Positions 1 through 9,843 of a stretch of DNA of 64,000 nt are shown here, in pieces. The notes under the pieces are model-generated. The model was not told where the DNA came from, did no database searches, and worked only from the letters and a program-made list of their open reading frames with translations. Numbering within the stretch: the stretch's first letter is position 1; every line of letters starts with the position of its first letter. The position numbers and the translations under genes were made by a program. The stretch covers positions 124,001 through 188,000 of the forward strand of contig NZ_CANMVK010000003.1 in the NCBI RefSeq assembly GCF_947501405.1, given 5' to 3'. The stretch comes from an uncultured Hoeflea sp. GTDB lineage: Bacteria; Pseudomonadota; Alphaproteobacteria; Rhizobiales; Rhizobiaceae.

Positions 1-2
1 CT

Positions 3-380
3 GCAGCGGATACGGTGTCCACCTGGCGCGAGCTTCGAGGCCGCGTCTTCGAGGCTCAAAGACAACAGGCGTCTCTGGCCGAGCGGCAACTTGAAGCGGC
101 AAAGATCATTGATCAGACCGCCAAGGCACCTTCACAGTCGTCCGGTATCAATGGAGGGGTTCCGCGAGAAACTGTGCCTGATGTGTCGGGACTGAAGGAC
201 AGTTTGAACAAAGCTCTCAAAATGCTGCCAGACCTGAACGATACACAGGATGCACTGACAGGTCCTGGGGCAGACGCAACGGGGCAGGTGCTCCAGGGGC
301 TGGATATCGATGAGAACCTGTTCGTTCAACCGGAAATTCCGGATGTATCGGAGAGTGTTCTTCCAGTGTTGCCGGAGTAA
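3..380 (+). CDS. Unrecognised protein, C-terminal part (cut by window edge)
   Basis: An open frame enters from the left edge and runs to a TAA at 378-380; a GTG at 15 is in frame but there is no ribosome site before it, so the true start is most likely outside the window. About 125 residues are visible. The first 40 are charged and Gln/Ala/Glu-rich and look helical, possibly coiled coil; the rest is rich in Asp, Pro and Leu, with no Cys and no membrane segment. I recognise no family motif. A hairpin with a T-run lies 33 bases after the stop. Nothing around it suggests a function; it could belong to the preceding gene cluster or to accessory DNA. Confidence 0.5.
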   Translation, partial: AADTVSTWRELRGRVFEAQRQQASLAERQLEAAKIIDQTAKAPSQSSGINGGVPRETVPDVSGLKDSLNKALKMLPDLNDTQDALTGPGADATGQVLQGLDIDENLFVQPEIPDVSESVLPVLPE

Positions 381-412
381 AATCGTTTGCAGTCATTGGC
401 GTAAGACTTACC

Positions 413-437
413 AAAAACGCTGATTTGCGTTTTTTTG
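413..437 (+). terminator. Candidate rho-independent terminator
   Basis: The arms AAAAACGC and GCGTTTTT pair around a six-base loop and the right arm runs on into more T residues. It sits 33 bases after the stop of the first open frame. The stem is short and A/T-rich at its base, so strength is uncertain. Confidence 0.5.
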
Positions 438-959
438 AAGAACTGTTTTCCTTGGATTCGCTCATGCAATTTTCTCAGAACGCATGATGCCAAAGTATAT
501 CTCACCCAAATTCACGTGACTATTTGCTAGCACGTAGAGCTTCAGACATATGAATTCTCCAACCCAACGGTTCATAGCAGACTTCGCCTACCTGCGTTTT
601 TGACAAGAACGCTCTACAAGACGAGCATCTCAAACCACTGAAGAATTGACCGCCTACACAGTCACGAACAATGCCCGCCTTTAGGAGAAGGAGAAGCCGG
701 CTTCAAAGGCTGATCTGAGGGCGCATTTCCGTTCGGCTCGTTAGGGGCCGTAATCTGTCAAGCGGATTACGGGAACGAATCTGGGTAAGCAGAAATTAGG
801 GGTTTTAAGTGAGCGATGCAGCTCCCGGCCCTGAGCTGCCGTTCACGATCAGCTGTGATGCTGCGGCGCACCTTCCCGAAAGCCGACACTGGCGCTGCCT
901 ATGAGCGTCATTCGGCCAAATTTCCGATGTGCGGACGAAGCAGCCGTTCCGTACCGTGC
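438..959. other. Gene-free stretch, AT-richer than the core
   Basis: I see no convincing coding frame here. The base composition is visibly more AT-rich than the core genes to the right. An inverted repeat (CCGTAATC at 748-755 and GATTACGG at 765-772) could form a small hairpin, and a 12-base palindrome centred on GCCGGC lies near 691-702. A 61-codon minus-strand frame at 805-990 has no ribosome site and no recognisable motif. The stretch reads like degraded accessory DNA. Confidence 0.5.
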
Positions 960-1445
960 TCAGATCATCTGAAACACTTGGGTGGCACAATAGTTTTGGT
1001 ACGCACTTATGCTGGCCTTCATGTTTGGCAGCATCTCAGGAAGTTTGCTCAAATCAAACCAATCGAGCGCGAGACTCTCGCCATCCAACATGACCAAATC
1101 TCCTGAGAAGGATTTGGTGAAGAAATTCAGAACAAAAAACTGGCACTGATCACCGTTTGGGAATTCCACGGTCTCGATTTCAGGATTGCATCCGAAGCCA
1201 AAGGGCTTCGCATTTTTGATGGTTAATCCCGTTTCTTCAAAGACTTCTCTTTCAACTACCGAAGTCAAATCCTCACCGGGTTCGGCATTCCCACCGGGTA
1301 GCCCCCAGACACTGAGATCACTCCGTTTTTGGAGAAGTATTTTGCCATCGGGTCGTTCGATCACGATACGAGCACCGGGAACAAGTAAGAGCTGCGAGCC
1401 AACGAGCTGGCGAATCTTGCCAAGATGGCTATCCTCAAAACTCAT
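960..1445 (-). CDS. NUDIX hydrolase
   Basis: This 161-residue protein is a NUDIX-family pyrophosphohydrolase: it should cleave a nucleoside diphosphate linked to another group with Mg2+. The NUDIX box is complete: a Gly-Gly, a Glu six positions later, then REVFEETGL with the catalytic REXXEE glutamates. Before it lies RPDGKILLQKRSD, the usual first strands of the fold, and after it an FVLNFF strand. I chose the ATG at 1445 over the upstream frame start at 1478 because GGGAGA lies 6 bases before it. The substrate cannot be told from sequence. It stands alone in gene-poor DNA between decayed sequence on both sides, so it may be accessory cargo. Confidence 0.82.
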   Translation of the reverse strand: MSFEDSHLGKIRQLVGSQLLLVPGARIVIERPDGKILLQKRSDLSVWGLPGGNAEPGEDLTSVVEREVFEETGLTIKNAKPFGFGCNPEIETVEFPNGDQCQFFVLNFFTKSFSGDLVMLDGESLALDWFDLSKLPEMLPNMKASISAYQNYCATQVFQMI

Positions 1446-1766
1446 TGCAATCTCCCATCCAAAAACAAAATGCGTCAAAGCCCACCGTACATCTAAACCA
1501 CAGAATTACGATGCATAAGGCTGAAACCAAATCTACACCCTGTTGGTAGGTTCGGGCTCTGACCGGACTGCCGCAGTGCAGAAAGGAGACTTGGTTTTGT
1601 TACCCGCTATAGGTCCGCTTCCGGCAGGTCTACCATTCAGGTTCACACCTGCAGCGAATTCACACTTCCCGCCCATCCCGACAATTCGCTGCGTGTTGAT
1701 TGAATGTCCGCTTTCGGGCATCGGCTTTTGACAGCACAGTGTCCGAATCGAGGGCGCTAAGCGGAT
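1446..1766. other. Gene-free stretch before recombinase remnant
   Basis: No supported gene. Short frames on both strands (about 60 codons) overlap each other and lack ribosome sites and motifs. The segment lies between the NUDIX gene promoter side and the recombinase debris and probably includes the promoter of the NUDIX gene, but I could not pick out a clear -35/-10 pair. Confidence 0.4.
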
Positions 1767-2221
1767 TTGGTTTCCTCAACGGGGCCGGTCGCTGAACGTC
1801 CTGCTCTGGATCACAAGCAGCGATGTGCGTCTATCGGACGAGGCCGGAAAAAGTTGCCGGGCCGCCGGATGCAACGGCGAACAAACGACGCGATCATCGT
1901 TGATCTACATCCCGGAAATCGCGGTGACGTTCCGTTCGCACGGATTGCCATCCACTTTATGCTGGCCAATCCTGTTCATGGCGGTCGTATTCGCCATCAT
2001 GCCCTCATCCGCGAGGGCCAGCATCAGATGATCATCGATGCGGAAACCTGGGACAAGGCGCAACTTGATTTCAAGGTAGGCAAGGCCCGCTAAGGCGGCA
2101 ATTTGGGCGGTGGCTCAAGCTTCCCTTTCCGGAAGCCGAGCTGGTGGATGTGATCAAGAATGGTTTGACCGCGAGCCACTCCAACAAGAACAGCAAGCGC
2201 CACTTGTACCGCAAATTCTAA
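1767..2221 (+). pseudogene. Serine recombinase remnant (Recombinase domain), frameshifted
   Basis: From about 1925 the frame reads DVPFARIAIHFMLANPVHGG and goes on through GQHQMIIDAETWDKAQ, matching the Recombinase domain (PF07508) pattern of large serine recombinases, where GxPFxRGxIyxLLxNPxYxGxIxH is followed by GxHxxIIDxxxWxxVQ. That frame stops near 2093. The continuation is in another frame from 2114 to a TAA at 2221 and reads DVIKNGLTASHSNKNSKRHL, like the family stretch before the YRYYVS segment. The N-terminal catalytic resolvase domain (with its serine) is not visible upstream. This is therefore a truncated, frameshifted relic. It lies on the left flank of the arc/V-ATPase block and is a sign of past site-specific integration. 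Confidence 0.72.
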
Positions 2222-2507
2222 GCGAACGAGAACTGGGTGATTGCGAACGCCGCGCTGTCAGAACTCCCTGAGCCCTTGCGCCCTCAGGTGGCATCGGCTT
2301 TGATTGAGGGCCACGTAATCGGGTGTCTGACAACACCGTTTTCGGTATCGGGACAAGCCGCGATATCAGCTGCAAAACTGTCATAAATTTGCGCGCTTAC
2401 GATGGGAATCTGGACGACGAGGCGCTTGTTTCGACCGAGTCGTTCTTCAATTGATGACGTTGAAGAAACAGCCTGATCGAATCTCTGAGACGTGAAGGAG
2501 TCGCAAA
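2222..2507 (+). promoter_or_regulatory. Leader region of the arc/V-ATPase operon
   Basis: This 286-base stretch precedes the twelve-gene operon and should hold its promoter. The first 160 bases are open in one frame without a start codon (it reads ANENWVIANAAL and LRPQVASALIEGHV), perhaps another gene fragment that I do not recognise. I found no standard FNR/ANR box, which would be expected for an oxygen-controlled arginine deiminase operon. A clear ribosome site, GAAGGAG at 2494-2500, lies just before the ATG at 2508. Confidence 0.45.
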
Positions 2508-3914
2508 ATGAAGCTGAAATTCCCCAGTGCCTATACAATACTCTTCGCGCTTATCGCCTTCGTCGCCATCGCGACCCATTTCGTACCAGCCGGCCATTAT
2601 GAGCGTGTCAGCAACGAAGAACTGGGCCGAGACGTTCCGGTGCCCGGCACCTATCAAGTTGTCGAATCCAATCCACAGGGTTTCTTCGATGTCGTAATGG
2701 CTCCGATTGCCGGATTTTATGACCCGGGCAGTTATGAAGCCCGCGCAATCGACGTTGCCCTGTTTGTTCTCATCATTGGCGGTTTTTTGGGGATTGTAAC
2801 CAAAACCGGTGCGATTGATGCGGGCATTGCCCGCGCGATGGTGCGTCTTGAGGGGCATGAAAAGTGGATGATCCCGATTCTGATGGCGCTGTTTGCCGCA
2901 GGCGGAACGATCTACGGAATGGCCGAGGAGTCGCTGGCGTTCTACGCACTCATCATTCCGGTGATGATCGCTGCGCGCTATGACGCGCTGACGGGTGTGG
3001 CAATTATCATGCTTGGCGCCGGCGTGGGGACGCTGGGCTCGACTATCAATCCCTTTGCCACGGTCATCGCCTCGAACGCTGCAGGCGTGCCGTTTACCGA
3101 TGGTATCGTTCTGCGCTTCATCCTGTTGTTCGCGTGTTGGCTTGCCTGCGTGATTTACGTCATGCGCTATGCGGAACGCGTCAGGGCGGACCCCGAGAAG
3201 TCGATTGTAGCTGACCGCCGTGAAAGCAATGCGGCGCATTTTCTCAAAGGTCGGGCCGAGGGAGACGGAGTGCCTGATTTCACCACAAAGCACGGCATTA
3301 TCCTAATCATCTTCGCAGCCAGCTTTGCTGCGATGATCTGGGGCGTTTCAGTCGCTGGATGGTGGATGGCGGAGATGTCGGCGTTGTTCATCGTCGCCTC
3401 ACTTGTGGTCGGCGTAATCGACTGGATGGGCGAAGAGGAATTCACATCCACCTTCGTTGACGGAGCCCGTGATCTTCTTGGTGTTGCCCTGGTGATCGGT
3501 ATTGCCCGCGGTATCGTTGTGGTGATGGATGCCGGCAACATGACCGATACCATCCTGTTCTGGGCCGAAGGCGCTGTCAGTGGTCTGGGCGAGATTGCCT
3601 TCATCAACACCATGTTCGGGTTGCAGGCAGGATTGTCTTTCCTTGTGCCGTCCTCTTCTGGCCTGGCGGTTCTGACAATGCCGATTATGGCGCCGTTGGG
3701 CGATTTTTCGGGCGTGGATCGGTCATTGATTGTGACAGCGTATCAATCCGCCAGCGGCTTGGTGAACCTTATCAACCCGACTTTTGCTGTTGTGATGGGC
3801 GGGCTTGCCTTGGGCCGTGTTCCCTATGAGCGATGGCTGAAGTTCATGGCGCCGCTCATGCTGATCTTGATTGTGATCATCATGGCCGGGCTCAGCATCG
3901 CGACGGTTCTGTAG
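2508..3914 (+). CDS. YfcC/ArcD-family basic amino acid antiporter
   Basis: A 468-residue polytopic membrane protein of the YfcC/DcuC-like superfamily, to which the streptococcal arginine/ornithine antiporter ArcD belongs. Visible family features are the N-terminal helix followed by VPAGHYER, the segment with GGFLGIVTKTGAIDAGI, the loop GGTIYGMAEESLAFY, and the re-entrant-like GTLGSTINPFATVIASNAAG and LSFLVPSSSGLAVLTMPIMAPL stretches. About a dozen hydrophobic segments are present. It starts after a strong GAAGGAG and is first in the operon, 3-9 bases before a second amino acid permease and ahead of arcA. I infer arginine uptake in exchange for ornithine. A citrulline or dicarboxylate substrate cannot be excluded. 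Confidence 0.83.
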   Translation: MKLKFPSAYTILFALIAFVAIATHFVPAGHYERVSNEELGRDVPVPGTYQVVESNPQGFFDVVMAPIAGFYDPGSYEARAIDVALFVLIIGGFLGIVTKTGAIDAGIARAMVRLEGHEKWMIPILMALFAAGGTIYGMAEESLAFYALIIPVMIAARYDALTGVAIIMLGAGVGTLGSTINPFATVIASNAAGVPFTDGIVLRFILLFACWLACVIYVMRYAERVRADPEKSIVADRRESNAAHFLKGRAEGDGVPDFTTKHGIILIIFAASFAAMIWGVSVAGWWMAEMSALFIVASLVVGVIDWMGEEEFTSTFVDGARDLLGVALVIGIARGIVVVMDAGNMTDTILFWAEGAVSGLGEIAFINTMFGLQAGLSFLVPSSSGLAVLTMPIMAPLGDFSGVDRSLIVTAYQSASGLVNLINPTFAVVMGGLALGRVPYERWLKFMAPLMLILIVIIMAGLSIATVL

Positions 3915-3923
3915 ACCGTGGCC

Positions 3924-5276
3924 ATGGCTGACACCACCAGTGCGTCGCGAACCAGCGGCAAGGCCGCTCTTGGCTTGTGGATGTGTACGGCCCTTGTTGT
4001 GGGCAACATGATCGGTTCGGGCATATTTCTGCTGCCCTCGTCGCTTGCGGCCTTCGGGCCGATTTCCCTGGTCGGTTGGGTTGTGACCGCAGGTGGTGCC
4101 ATTGCGCTCGCCCTGATCTTCGGCAGGCTTGCTGCGTTGACGCCAAAAACAGGCGGGCCCTATGCTTATGCGCGCGAGGGATTTGGTGATTTCGCAGGCT
4201 TCTTGATCGCCTGGGGCTACTGGATTGCCCTGTGGTCGGGCAATGCGGCGGTTGCGGTCGCCTTTGCCGGATATCTCAGTTTTCTGGTGCCGTTCATTGG
4301 CGGCAGCCAGATTGCCGGGCTTGTGGCAGCGCTTGGTGCAATATGGCTGCTCACCTGGATGAACATTCGTGGTGTCCAAGAGGCCGGAGTGATCCAACTT
4401 GTCACAACGGTGATGAAGCTTGTCCCGATCCTGCTCCTGATCGTGTTCGGCGTGGCCTATATCGACACGGCCAACTTCACCCCCGTCAATGTCAGCGGCC
4501 AATCCACCATATCCGCGATTTCCGCCTGTGCGGCACTGACGCTCTGGGCCTTCATAGGCCTGGAATCCGCCACGGTCCCGGCCGGGGATGTGGTGGACCC
4601 CGAACGCACCATTCCGCGCGCAACGATCATCGGCACATGTCTGGCCGCCGCCGTCTACATCGGTGTGACCGTTGTTGCGCTGGGTGTGATGCCGTCAGCG
4701 GAGTTGGCGGGCACAAACGCCCCGCTGGCTTTGGTGGCTGGTGTCATGTGGGGCGCCGGCGGAGCTACTTTTATCGCGATCGGCGCCTGCATCTCGACCT
4801 TTGGCACGTTGAACGGGTTTACTATGCTGACCGGCCAGGTCCCGCTGGGTGCTGCGCGCGATGGCATTTTTCCCGAGCCCTTCGCCCGGTTGTCAAAGAC
4901 CGGAACGCCTGCATTCGGACTGGTCGTTTCAAACGTTTTGGCCAGCGGTTTGATAATGATGAACTACTCCGAAAGCCTGTCGGAGCAGTTTGAGTTCATC
5001 ATCCTTCTGGCAACGCTTTCGACATTGATCCCCTATTTGGTGTGCTCTTTGTCTGAGCTGATGATCAGCGTGGCGACGGGGCGGGAAATCGCCACCAATC
5101 AATCCCTCAAAGTTGCCACACTTGCCAGTGTAGGCTTCGTGTATTCCATTTGGGCCATCTACGGCGCAGGCCGCGATGTCGTGTTCTGGGGTTTCTTGCT
5201 GCTGATGACGGGATTGCCGATTTACGTCTGGCTGCGGTGGCAGGCCAGCAAATCAACCTCCGGGGAGACGTTTTAG
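3924..5276 (+). CDS. APC-family amino acid permease (AdiC/ArcD-like)
   Basis: A roughly 450-residue permease of the amino acid-polyamine-organocation family. The first helix carries [15 protein letters not shown], the substrate-backbone-binding GSGIF motif of AdiC/PotE-type antiporters, and TM6 carries [19 protein letters not shown], where AdiC-type carriers have the WSFIGxE motif. About 12 membrane segments are visible. The ATG at 3924 is preferred; an in-frame GTG at 3918 is possible, and neither has a strong ribosome site, suggesting translational coupling with the upstream permease that stops at 3914. Placed directly before arcA, it probably exchanges arginine for ornithine, agmatine or citrulline. 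Having two unrelated antiporter types in one arginine operon is unusual. Confidence 0.83.
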   Translation: MADTTSASRTSGKAALGLWMCTALVVGNMIGSGIFLLPSSLAAFGPISLVGWVVTAGGAIALALIFGRLAALTPKTGGPYAYAREGFGDFAGFLIAWGYWIALWSGNAAVAVAFAGYLSFLVPFIGGSQIAGLVAALGAIWLLTWMNIRGVQEAGVIQLVTTVMKLVPILLLIVFGVAYIDTANFTPVNVSGQSTISAISACAALTLWAFIGLESATVPAGDVVDPERTIPRATIIGTCLAAAVYIGVTVVALGVMPSAELAGTNAPLALVAGVMWGAGGATFIAIGACISTFGTLNGFTMLTGQVPLGAARDGIFPEPFARLSKTGTPAFGLVVSNVLASGLIMMNYSESLSEQFEFIILLATLSTLIPYLVCSLSELMISVATGREIATNQSLKVATLASVGFVYSIWAIYGAGRDVVFWGFLLLMTGLPIYVWLRWQASKSTSGETF

Positions 5277-5277
5277 C

Positions 5278-6507
5278 ATGACTGGATTTGGAGCCCACTC
5301 GGAAATCGGAAAACTTCGCAAAGTGATGGTCTGCCAGCCGGGGCTGGCACATGCGCGACTAACCCCCGCGAACGCTGCAGAGCTTCTTTATGATGACGTT
5401 CTATGGGTCCATCAGGCGCGCACAGACCATGCTGATTTTCGCATGAAGATGGAAGAACGCGGCGTGGAGGTTTTGGAATTTCATGCCTTGCTTATGGAGA
5501 CCGTCAAAGACGCGGAGGCGCGCAAGTGGATTCTTGATCGGCGGATCACCGAAAACCAGGTCGGCGTTGGCATGCTGGACGAGTTGCGTGGCTGGATGAA
5601 CGAAATGCCCGACGAGGATTTGGCTGTTCATCTGATCGGCGGCATCACTGTACCGGACTTGCCGTTCAAGCCATCGGGAATGTTTGGCGGGTATCTGGGA
5701 AATTCCGGTTTCGTCATCCCTCCCATCCCGAACACGCAATTCACGCGTGACAACAGCTGCTGGATTTACGGTGGCGTTACCGTGAACCCCATGTACTGGC
5801 CTGCGCGACGGCCCGAAACGCTGCTGGTGACGGCGATCTACAAGTTCCACCCGGCTTTCAGGGACGGTGATTTTGAAATCTGGTGGGGTGACCCGGACGA
5901 AGACCACGGCCCCGCGACCGTTGAGGGAGGGGATGTCATGCCCTGGGGCAATGGCACGGTTCTGATCGGCATGGGCGAACGCACCAGTCCGCAAGCGGTG
6001 GGCCAGGTCGCCAAGGCGCTCTTTGCCAAAGGGGCCGCAGAACGTGTGGTCGCATGCCAAATGCCACGCAGCCGCGCCGCGATGCATCTGGACACGGTGT
6101 TTAGCCATTGTGACCGCGAGACGGCTACAGCCTTTGTTGAGGTGTGTGATGAGATCAAATGCATCAGCCTGTACCCCGGCGACAAAGAAGCAACGCTCGA
6201 TTTCCATGAGGAAAAAGATCACCTGTTCAAAGTCGCGGCCGACTGTCTGGGCATCAAAAAGCTCAACATCGTCCAGACCGGTGGCGACGCGTTCAATCAG
6301 GAACGTGAACAATGGGACGACGGCAACAATGTGGTGGCTTTGGAGCCCGGCGTTGTGGTGGCCTATGATCGCAACACCTACACCAATACGCTGCTGCGCA
6401 AGGCCGGCGTTGAGGTGATCACCATCCCAGGGTCTGAGCTGGGCCGTGGACGTGGCGGGGGTCATTGCATGACCTGCCCGATTTGGCGTGATCCGGTCGA
6501 TTATTGA
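5278..6507 (+). CDS. arcA: Arginine deiminase
   Basis: This enzyme hydrolyses L-arginine to L-citrulline and ammonia in the cytoplasm, the first step of the arginine deiminase pathway. At 409 residues it has normal length. All catalytic positions of the guanidino-group-modifying fold can be seen: FTRD (Asp158), EGGD (Glu216), MHLDTVF (His270 and Asp272) and the [13 protein letters not shown] loop with nucleophile Cys397. A GGGGAG ribosome site lies 8 bases before the ATG, which follows the permease stop by one base. It is followed by arcB-type and arcC genes, so the full pathway is encoded. Use for energy under oxygen limitation or acid defence is inferred from the pathway. Confidence 0.96.
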   Translation: MTGFGAHSEIGKLRKVMVCQPGLAHARLTPANAAELLYDDVLWVHQARTDHADFRMKMEERGVEVLEFHALLMETVKDAEARKWILDRRITENQVGVGMLDELRGWMNEMPDEDLAVHLIGGITVPDLPFKPSGMFGGYLGNSGFVIPPIPNTQFTRDNSCWIYGGVTVNPMYWPARRPETLLVTAIYKFHPAFRDGDFEIWWGDPDEDHGPATVEGGDVMPWGNGTVLIGMGERTSPQAVGQVAKALFAKGAAERVVACQMPRSRAAMHLDTVFSHCDRETATAFVEVCDEIKCISLYPGDKEATLDFHEEKDHLFKVAADCLGIKKLNIVQTGGDAFNQEREQWDDGNNVVALEPGVVVAYDRNTYTNTLLRKAGVEVITIPGSELGRGRGGGHCMTCPIWRDPVDY

Positions 6508-6522
6508 GAGGGAGAAAAGGAC

Positions 6523-7524
6523 ATGGCGTTTAACTTGAAAGGCCGCAGCTTCCTGAAACTGCTGGACTTCGACCAGCGCGAATTGCGCTATCTTCTTGAC
6601 CTGTCTCGGGACCTCAAACGTGCGAAATATGCCGGGTCGGAAATACAGCATCTGAAGGGCAAGAACATCTGCCTGATTTTTGAGAAGACCTCGACCCGGA
6701 CCATGTGTGCATTTGAAGTGGCCGCCATGGATCAGGGGGCTGGGGTTACCTATCTGGGGCCATCGGGTTCCCAGATAGGCCACAAGGAAAGCATGAAGGA
6801 TACGGCGCGCGTGCTTGGCCGCATGTATGACGCCATCGAATATCGCGGCTTTGGTCAGGATCTGGTGCAGACGTTGTCTGACAACGCGGGTGTCCCGGTT
6901 TACAATGGCCTCACAGACGAATTTCATCCCACTCAGATGCTGGCTGATTTGCTGACCATGCAGGAGTATGGCGAAAAGCCCCTGCACGACATCAAATACG
7001 CTTATGTTGGTGATGGGCGCTCCAATATGGGTCATTCACTGATGATAGCGGGCTGCATGATGGGCATGGACGTGCGCATCGCCTCACCCAAAGCACTCTG
7101 GCCAGCGGATGAGTTCCGCGGACCTGCGGAAGAAGCTGCCGCCAAGTACGGGGCCACCCTGACAATCACCGAGGATCCTATAGAGGCTGTTGACGGTGTC
7201 GATTTCATCCACACCGATGTTTGGGTGTCGATGGGTGAGGCCAAAGAGGTGTGGGAAAGCCGGATCAAACAGCTGAAACCCTATCAGGTGAACAGCAGGC
7301 TGATGGCAGCCGCGAACAACCCGAATGTCAAATTCATGCACTGCCTGCCCGCGTTCCATAACACCGAAACCGTGGTCGGGCAGGATATCTTTGACAAGTT
7401 CGGCATCACCGAAATGGAAGTGACCGAAGAGGTGTTTGAGGGACCCGCAGCCATTCAGTTTGAACAAGCCGAAAACCGGATGCACACGATCAAAGCCATT
7501 CTTGTCGCCACATTGGGGGTCTGA
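6523..7524 (+). CDS. arcB: Ornithine carbamoyltransferase, catabolic type
   Basis: A 333-residue ornithine carbamoyltransferase that, in this setting, should run citrulline phosphorolysis to ornithine and carbamoyl phosphate. The carbamoyl-phosphate site STRT (residues 57-60, in [15 protein letters not shown]), the HPTQ motif ([12 protein letters not shown]) and the ornithine-side HCLPAFH motif are all present. Length and the conserved segments resemble the catabolic/E. coli ArgF group. It starts 15 bases after arcA behind GAGAGGGAGAAAAGG. Its position between arcA and arcC argues for the catabolic role; a separate anabolic argF is expected elsewhere in the genome but cannot be seen here. Confidence 0.94.
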   Translation: MAFNLKGRSFLKLLDFDQRELRYLLDLSRDLKRAKYAGSEIQHLKGKNICLIFEKTSTRTMCAFEVAAMDQGAGVTYLGPSGSQIGHKESMKDTARVLGRMYDAIEYRGFGQDLVQTLSDNAGVPVYNGLTDEFHPTQMLADLLTMQEYGEKPLHDIKYAYVGDGRSNMGHSLMIAGCMMGMDVRIASPKALWPADEFRGPAEEAAAKYGATLTITEDPIEAVDGVDFIHTDVWVSMGEAKEVWESRIKQLKPYQVNSRLMAAANNPNVKFMHCLPAFHNTETVVGQDIFDKFGITEMEVTEEVFEGPAAIQFEQAENRMHTIKAILVATLGV

Positions 7525-7527
7525 GCG

Positions 7528-8457
7528 ATGCGCATTGTCACAGCCCTTGGCGGCAATGCCTTGCTGCGACGCGGGCAAGCACTGACGGCTGAAAACCAAC
7601 GCGAAAACACCGCTATCGCGGCCGAGGCTCTTGCTCGGATTGCTGTGGATCACCAGCTCATTGTGACCCATGGCAATGGGCCGCAGGTGGGTTTGCTGGC
7701 TTTGCAGGGCAACGCCTACAAGCCTGATGAAGCCTATCCGCTGGATGTGCTCGGGGCGGAGACCGAGGGTATGATCGGTTACATGATCGAGCAGGAACTG
7801 GGCAACCGCTTGCCGAAAGAAACGCCACTCGCAACGCTGCTCACCATGATTGAAGTTGACGCGAAGGATCCGGCCTTTGCCGATCCGACCAAGTTCATCG
7901 GCCCGGTCTATGAAAAGGCCGAAGCAGAACGGTTGGCCGCGGAAAAAGGCTGGGAGATCAGGGCCGATGGCGACAAGTGGCGGCAGGTTGTGGCATCCCC
8001 GTTGCCACAGCGCATCTTTCAAATCAGGCCGATCAAATGGCTGGTCGAAAAGCAGACAGTGGTTATTTGCGCCGGCGGCGGCGGTATCCCCACGGTCTAT
8101 GATGCGGACGGCAATCTGGAAGGGATTGAGGCCGTGATCGACAAGGATCTGGCCTCCGAGCTTCTGGCCCGCGATACGGATGCAGACCTGTTCATATCAG
8201 CGACAGACGCGGAATGCGTCTATCTTGACTGGGGCACCGACAAACAGCGCGGCATCAAATCAGCGACGCCGGACGCCATGGACCAGTTTGAGTTCGCCGC
8301 CGGGTCAATGGGGCCGAAGGTTGATGCAGCCTGCCAGTTTGCGCGCCGCACCGGCAAGAAGGCCGCTATTGGCGCATTGGCTGATTTGAAGGACATCGTT
8401 GCGGGTCGCAAAGGCACGACAATCAGTCCGGACGCGGGCAACACGGTGTTTCATTGA
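7528..8457 (+). CDS. arcC: Carbamate kinase
   Basis: The 309-residue protein makes ATP from carbamoyl phosphate and ADP, releasing CO2 and ammonia. It has the amino acid kinase fold signatures: ALGGNALL at the N-terminus, THGNGPQVG near residue 50, [11 protein letters not shown] with the following VIDKD, and the [10 protein letters not shown] strand with the Asp typical of carbamate kinases. Length is standard. It begins 3 bases after the arcB stop and is followed after 24 bases by the V-ATPase B-subunit gene on the same strand. It is therefore the ATP-producing step that directly precedes an ATP-driven ion pump in one transcription unit. Confidence 0.95.
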   Translation: MRIVTALGGNALLRRGQALTAENQRENTAIAAEALARIAVDHQLIVTHGNGPQVGLLALQGNAYKPDEAYPLDVLGAETEGMIGYMIEQELGNRLPKETPLATLLTMIEVDAKDPAFADPTKFIGPVYEKAEAERLAAEKGWEIRADGDKWRQVVASPLPQRIFQIRPIKWLVEKQTVVICAGGGGIPTVYDADGNLEGIEAVIDKDLASELLARDTDADLFISATDAECVYLDWGTDKQRGIKSATPDAMDQFEFAAGSMGPKVDAACQFARRTGKKAAIGALADLKDIVAGRKGTTISPDAGNTVFH

Positions 8458-8481
8458 CGTACGGACCAGGGGACGCAGGAT

Positions 8482-9843
8482 ATGACACGTGATCTGATCA
8501 AATACTCCCGCGTGCTGGAAATCGTCGGCGACACGCTCAAGGTTCATGTACCCGAAAATGCTGGCAAGAACACAGTTGTCCGATTTGGCGATCTGGCCGT
8601 GGTTGAAAGTGTTGATGGCGCAACATCTCTGGCACAGGTGATCAACATCAACCGCGATGTCGTCTCGCTTCAGGTATTCTCCGGAACGAAGGGCATATCG
8701 ACCGGCGCGACTGCGACTTTTCTTGGCCACCCAATGCAGACACCTTACTCCGGCAACATTCTGGGACGTGTGTTTGATGGCGCAGGCACGCCGATTGACG
8801 GCGGCCCCGATGTTTCGTCCGAGCCGCGCTACAATATCGGTGGCCCATCTGTGAACCCGTCCGAGCGGACGGTTCCCAGGAAGATGATCCGCACGGATGT
8901 GCCGATGATCGATATCTTCAACTGCCTGGTTGAGAGTCAGAAAATCCCGATTTTCTCGGTCTCGGGCGAGCCGTTCAACCCGTTCCTTGCACGCATAGGC
9001 ATTCAGGCCGATGCAGATATCGTCGTCTTCGGAGGCATGGGTCTGATCTTTGATGACTACTACATCTTCCGGCAATCATTTGAGGATGCAGGGGTGTTCT
9101 CGCGCACCATCATGTTCGTCAACCAAGCCTCCGACCCGTTGGTGGAACGCTTGCTTGTGCCTGACATGGCATTGGCGGTGGCCGAGAAATTTGCGGTCGA
9201 GGAAGGCAAACGTGTGCTGGTCCTGCTTACTGACATGACCGCCTATGCCGACGCGATGAAGGAGGTCGGGATCAGTCAGGAGCGCGTGCCCTCAAACCGG
9301 GGTTACATGGGCGATCTGTATAGCCAGCTCGCACGTCGCTACGAAAAGGCATGCGACTATGCCAAGGGCGGCTCGGTCACCATTTTATCCGTGACAACCA
9401 TGCCCGGCAACGACGTCACTCATCCGGTGCCCGACAACACGGGATACATCACAGAGGGCCAGTTTTACCTGCATTCCGGCGTGATCGATCCGTTTGGCAG
9501 TCTCTCGCGGCTCAAGCAAAATGTCATTGGCAAGGTCACGCGCGAGGATCACAGCCAGATCATGAACACGATGATCAGGTTCTATTCGGAAGCACGCGAC
9601 GCTGCCCAGAAACAGGCCATGGCATTTGAGTTGTCCGACTATGACATGCAGGTGCTGAAATTCGGGGAGCTGTTCCGGAAACGCTTCATGGATATCAACG
9701 TCTCGATCCCGTTGGAGGAGGCTTTGGACCTTTGTTGGACAACACTTGCCGAGTGCTTTGAACCAGAGCAGCTATTGATGAAGCAGAACCTGGTCGACAC
9801 CTATTTCCCGAAAGGCAGTGATGGCGCGGTTGCAGCTGAATAA
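8482..9843 (+). CDS. ntpB: V/A-type ATPase subunit B
   Basis: A 453-residue non-catalytic nucleotide-binding subunit of a V/A-type rotary ATPase. Typical stretches are [35 protein letters not shown] in place of a canonical P-loop (as expected for subunit B), [19 protein letters not shown], and [16 protein letters not shown]. The arginine-finger region reads [20 protein letters not shown]. Three B subunits should alternate with A in the V1 head. It lies 24 bases after arcC and overlaps the D-subunit gene by 23 bases. Being first in the ATPase block is unusual, since related operons put E, C and A before B. Confidence 0.95.
   Translation: MTRDLIKYSRVLEIVGDTLKVHVPENAGKNTVVRFGDLAVVESVDGATSLAQVININRDVVSLQVFSGTKGISTGATATFLGHPMQTPYSGNILGRVFDGAGTPIDGGPDVSSEPRYNIGGPSVNPSERTVPRKMIRTDVPMIDIFNCLVESQKIPIFSVSGEPFNPFLARIGIQADADIVVFGGMGLIFDDYYIFRQSFEDAGVFSRTIMFVNQASDPLVERLLVPDMALAVAEKFAVEEGKRVLVLLTDMTAYADAMKEVGISQERVPSNRGYMGDLYSQLARRYEKACDYAKGGSVTILSVTTMPGNDVTHPVPDNTGYITEGQFYLHSGVIDPFGSLSRLKQNVIGKVTREDHSQIMNTMIRFYSEARDAAQKQAMAFELSDYDMQVLKFGELFRKRFMDINVSIPLEEALDLCWTTLAECFEPEQLLMKQNLVDTYFPKGSDGAVAAE

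Noticed and set aside
805-990. 61-codon minus-strand open frame next to the NUDIX gene
   Set aside because: No ribosome site, no motif, and it overlaps the end of the NUDIX gene; I could not support it as a gene.
2064-2075. Palindrome CTTGATTTCAAG as an FNR/ANR box for the arc operon
   Set aside because: An FNR box has TTGAT and ATCAA separated by four bases; here the arms are joined without this spacing, and the site lies inside the recombinase relic 430 bases from the first gene.
1-2500. Direct repeat of the tRNA-Ser 3' end as a left attachment site
   Set aside because: I looked for copies of the T-arm and acceptor sequence in the first 2.5 kb and found none; the left end of the putative island is probably outside the window.
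5401-7035. 544-codon minus-strand open frame opposite arcA and arcB
   Set aside because: It mirrors two genes with every catalytic motif on the plus strand; it has no ribosome site and no family motif. It is a by-product of GC-rich codon use.
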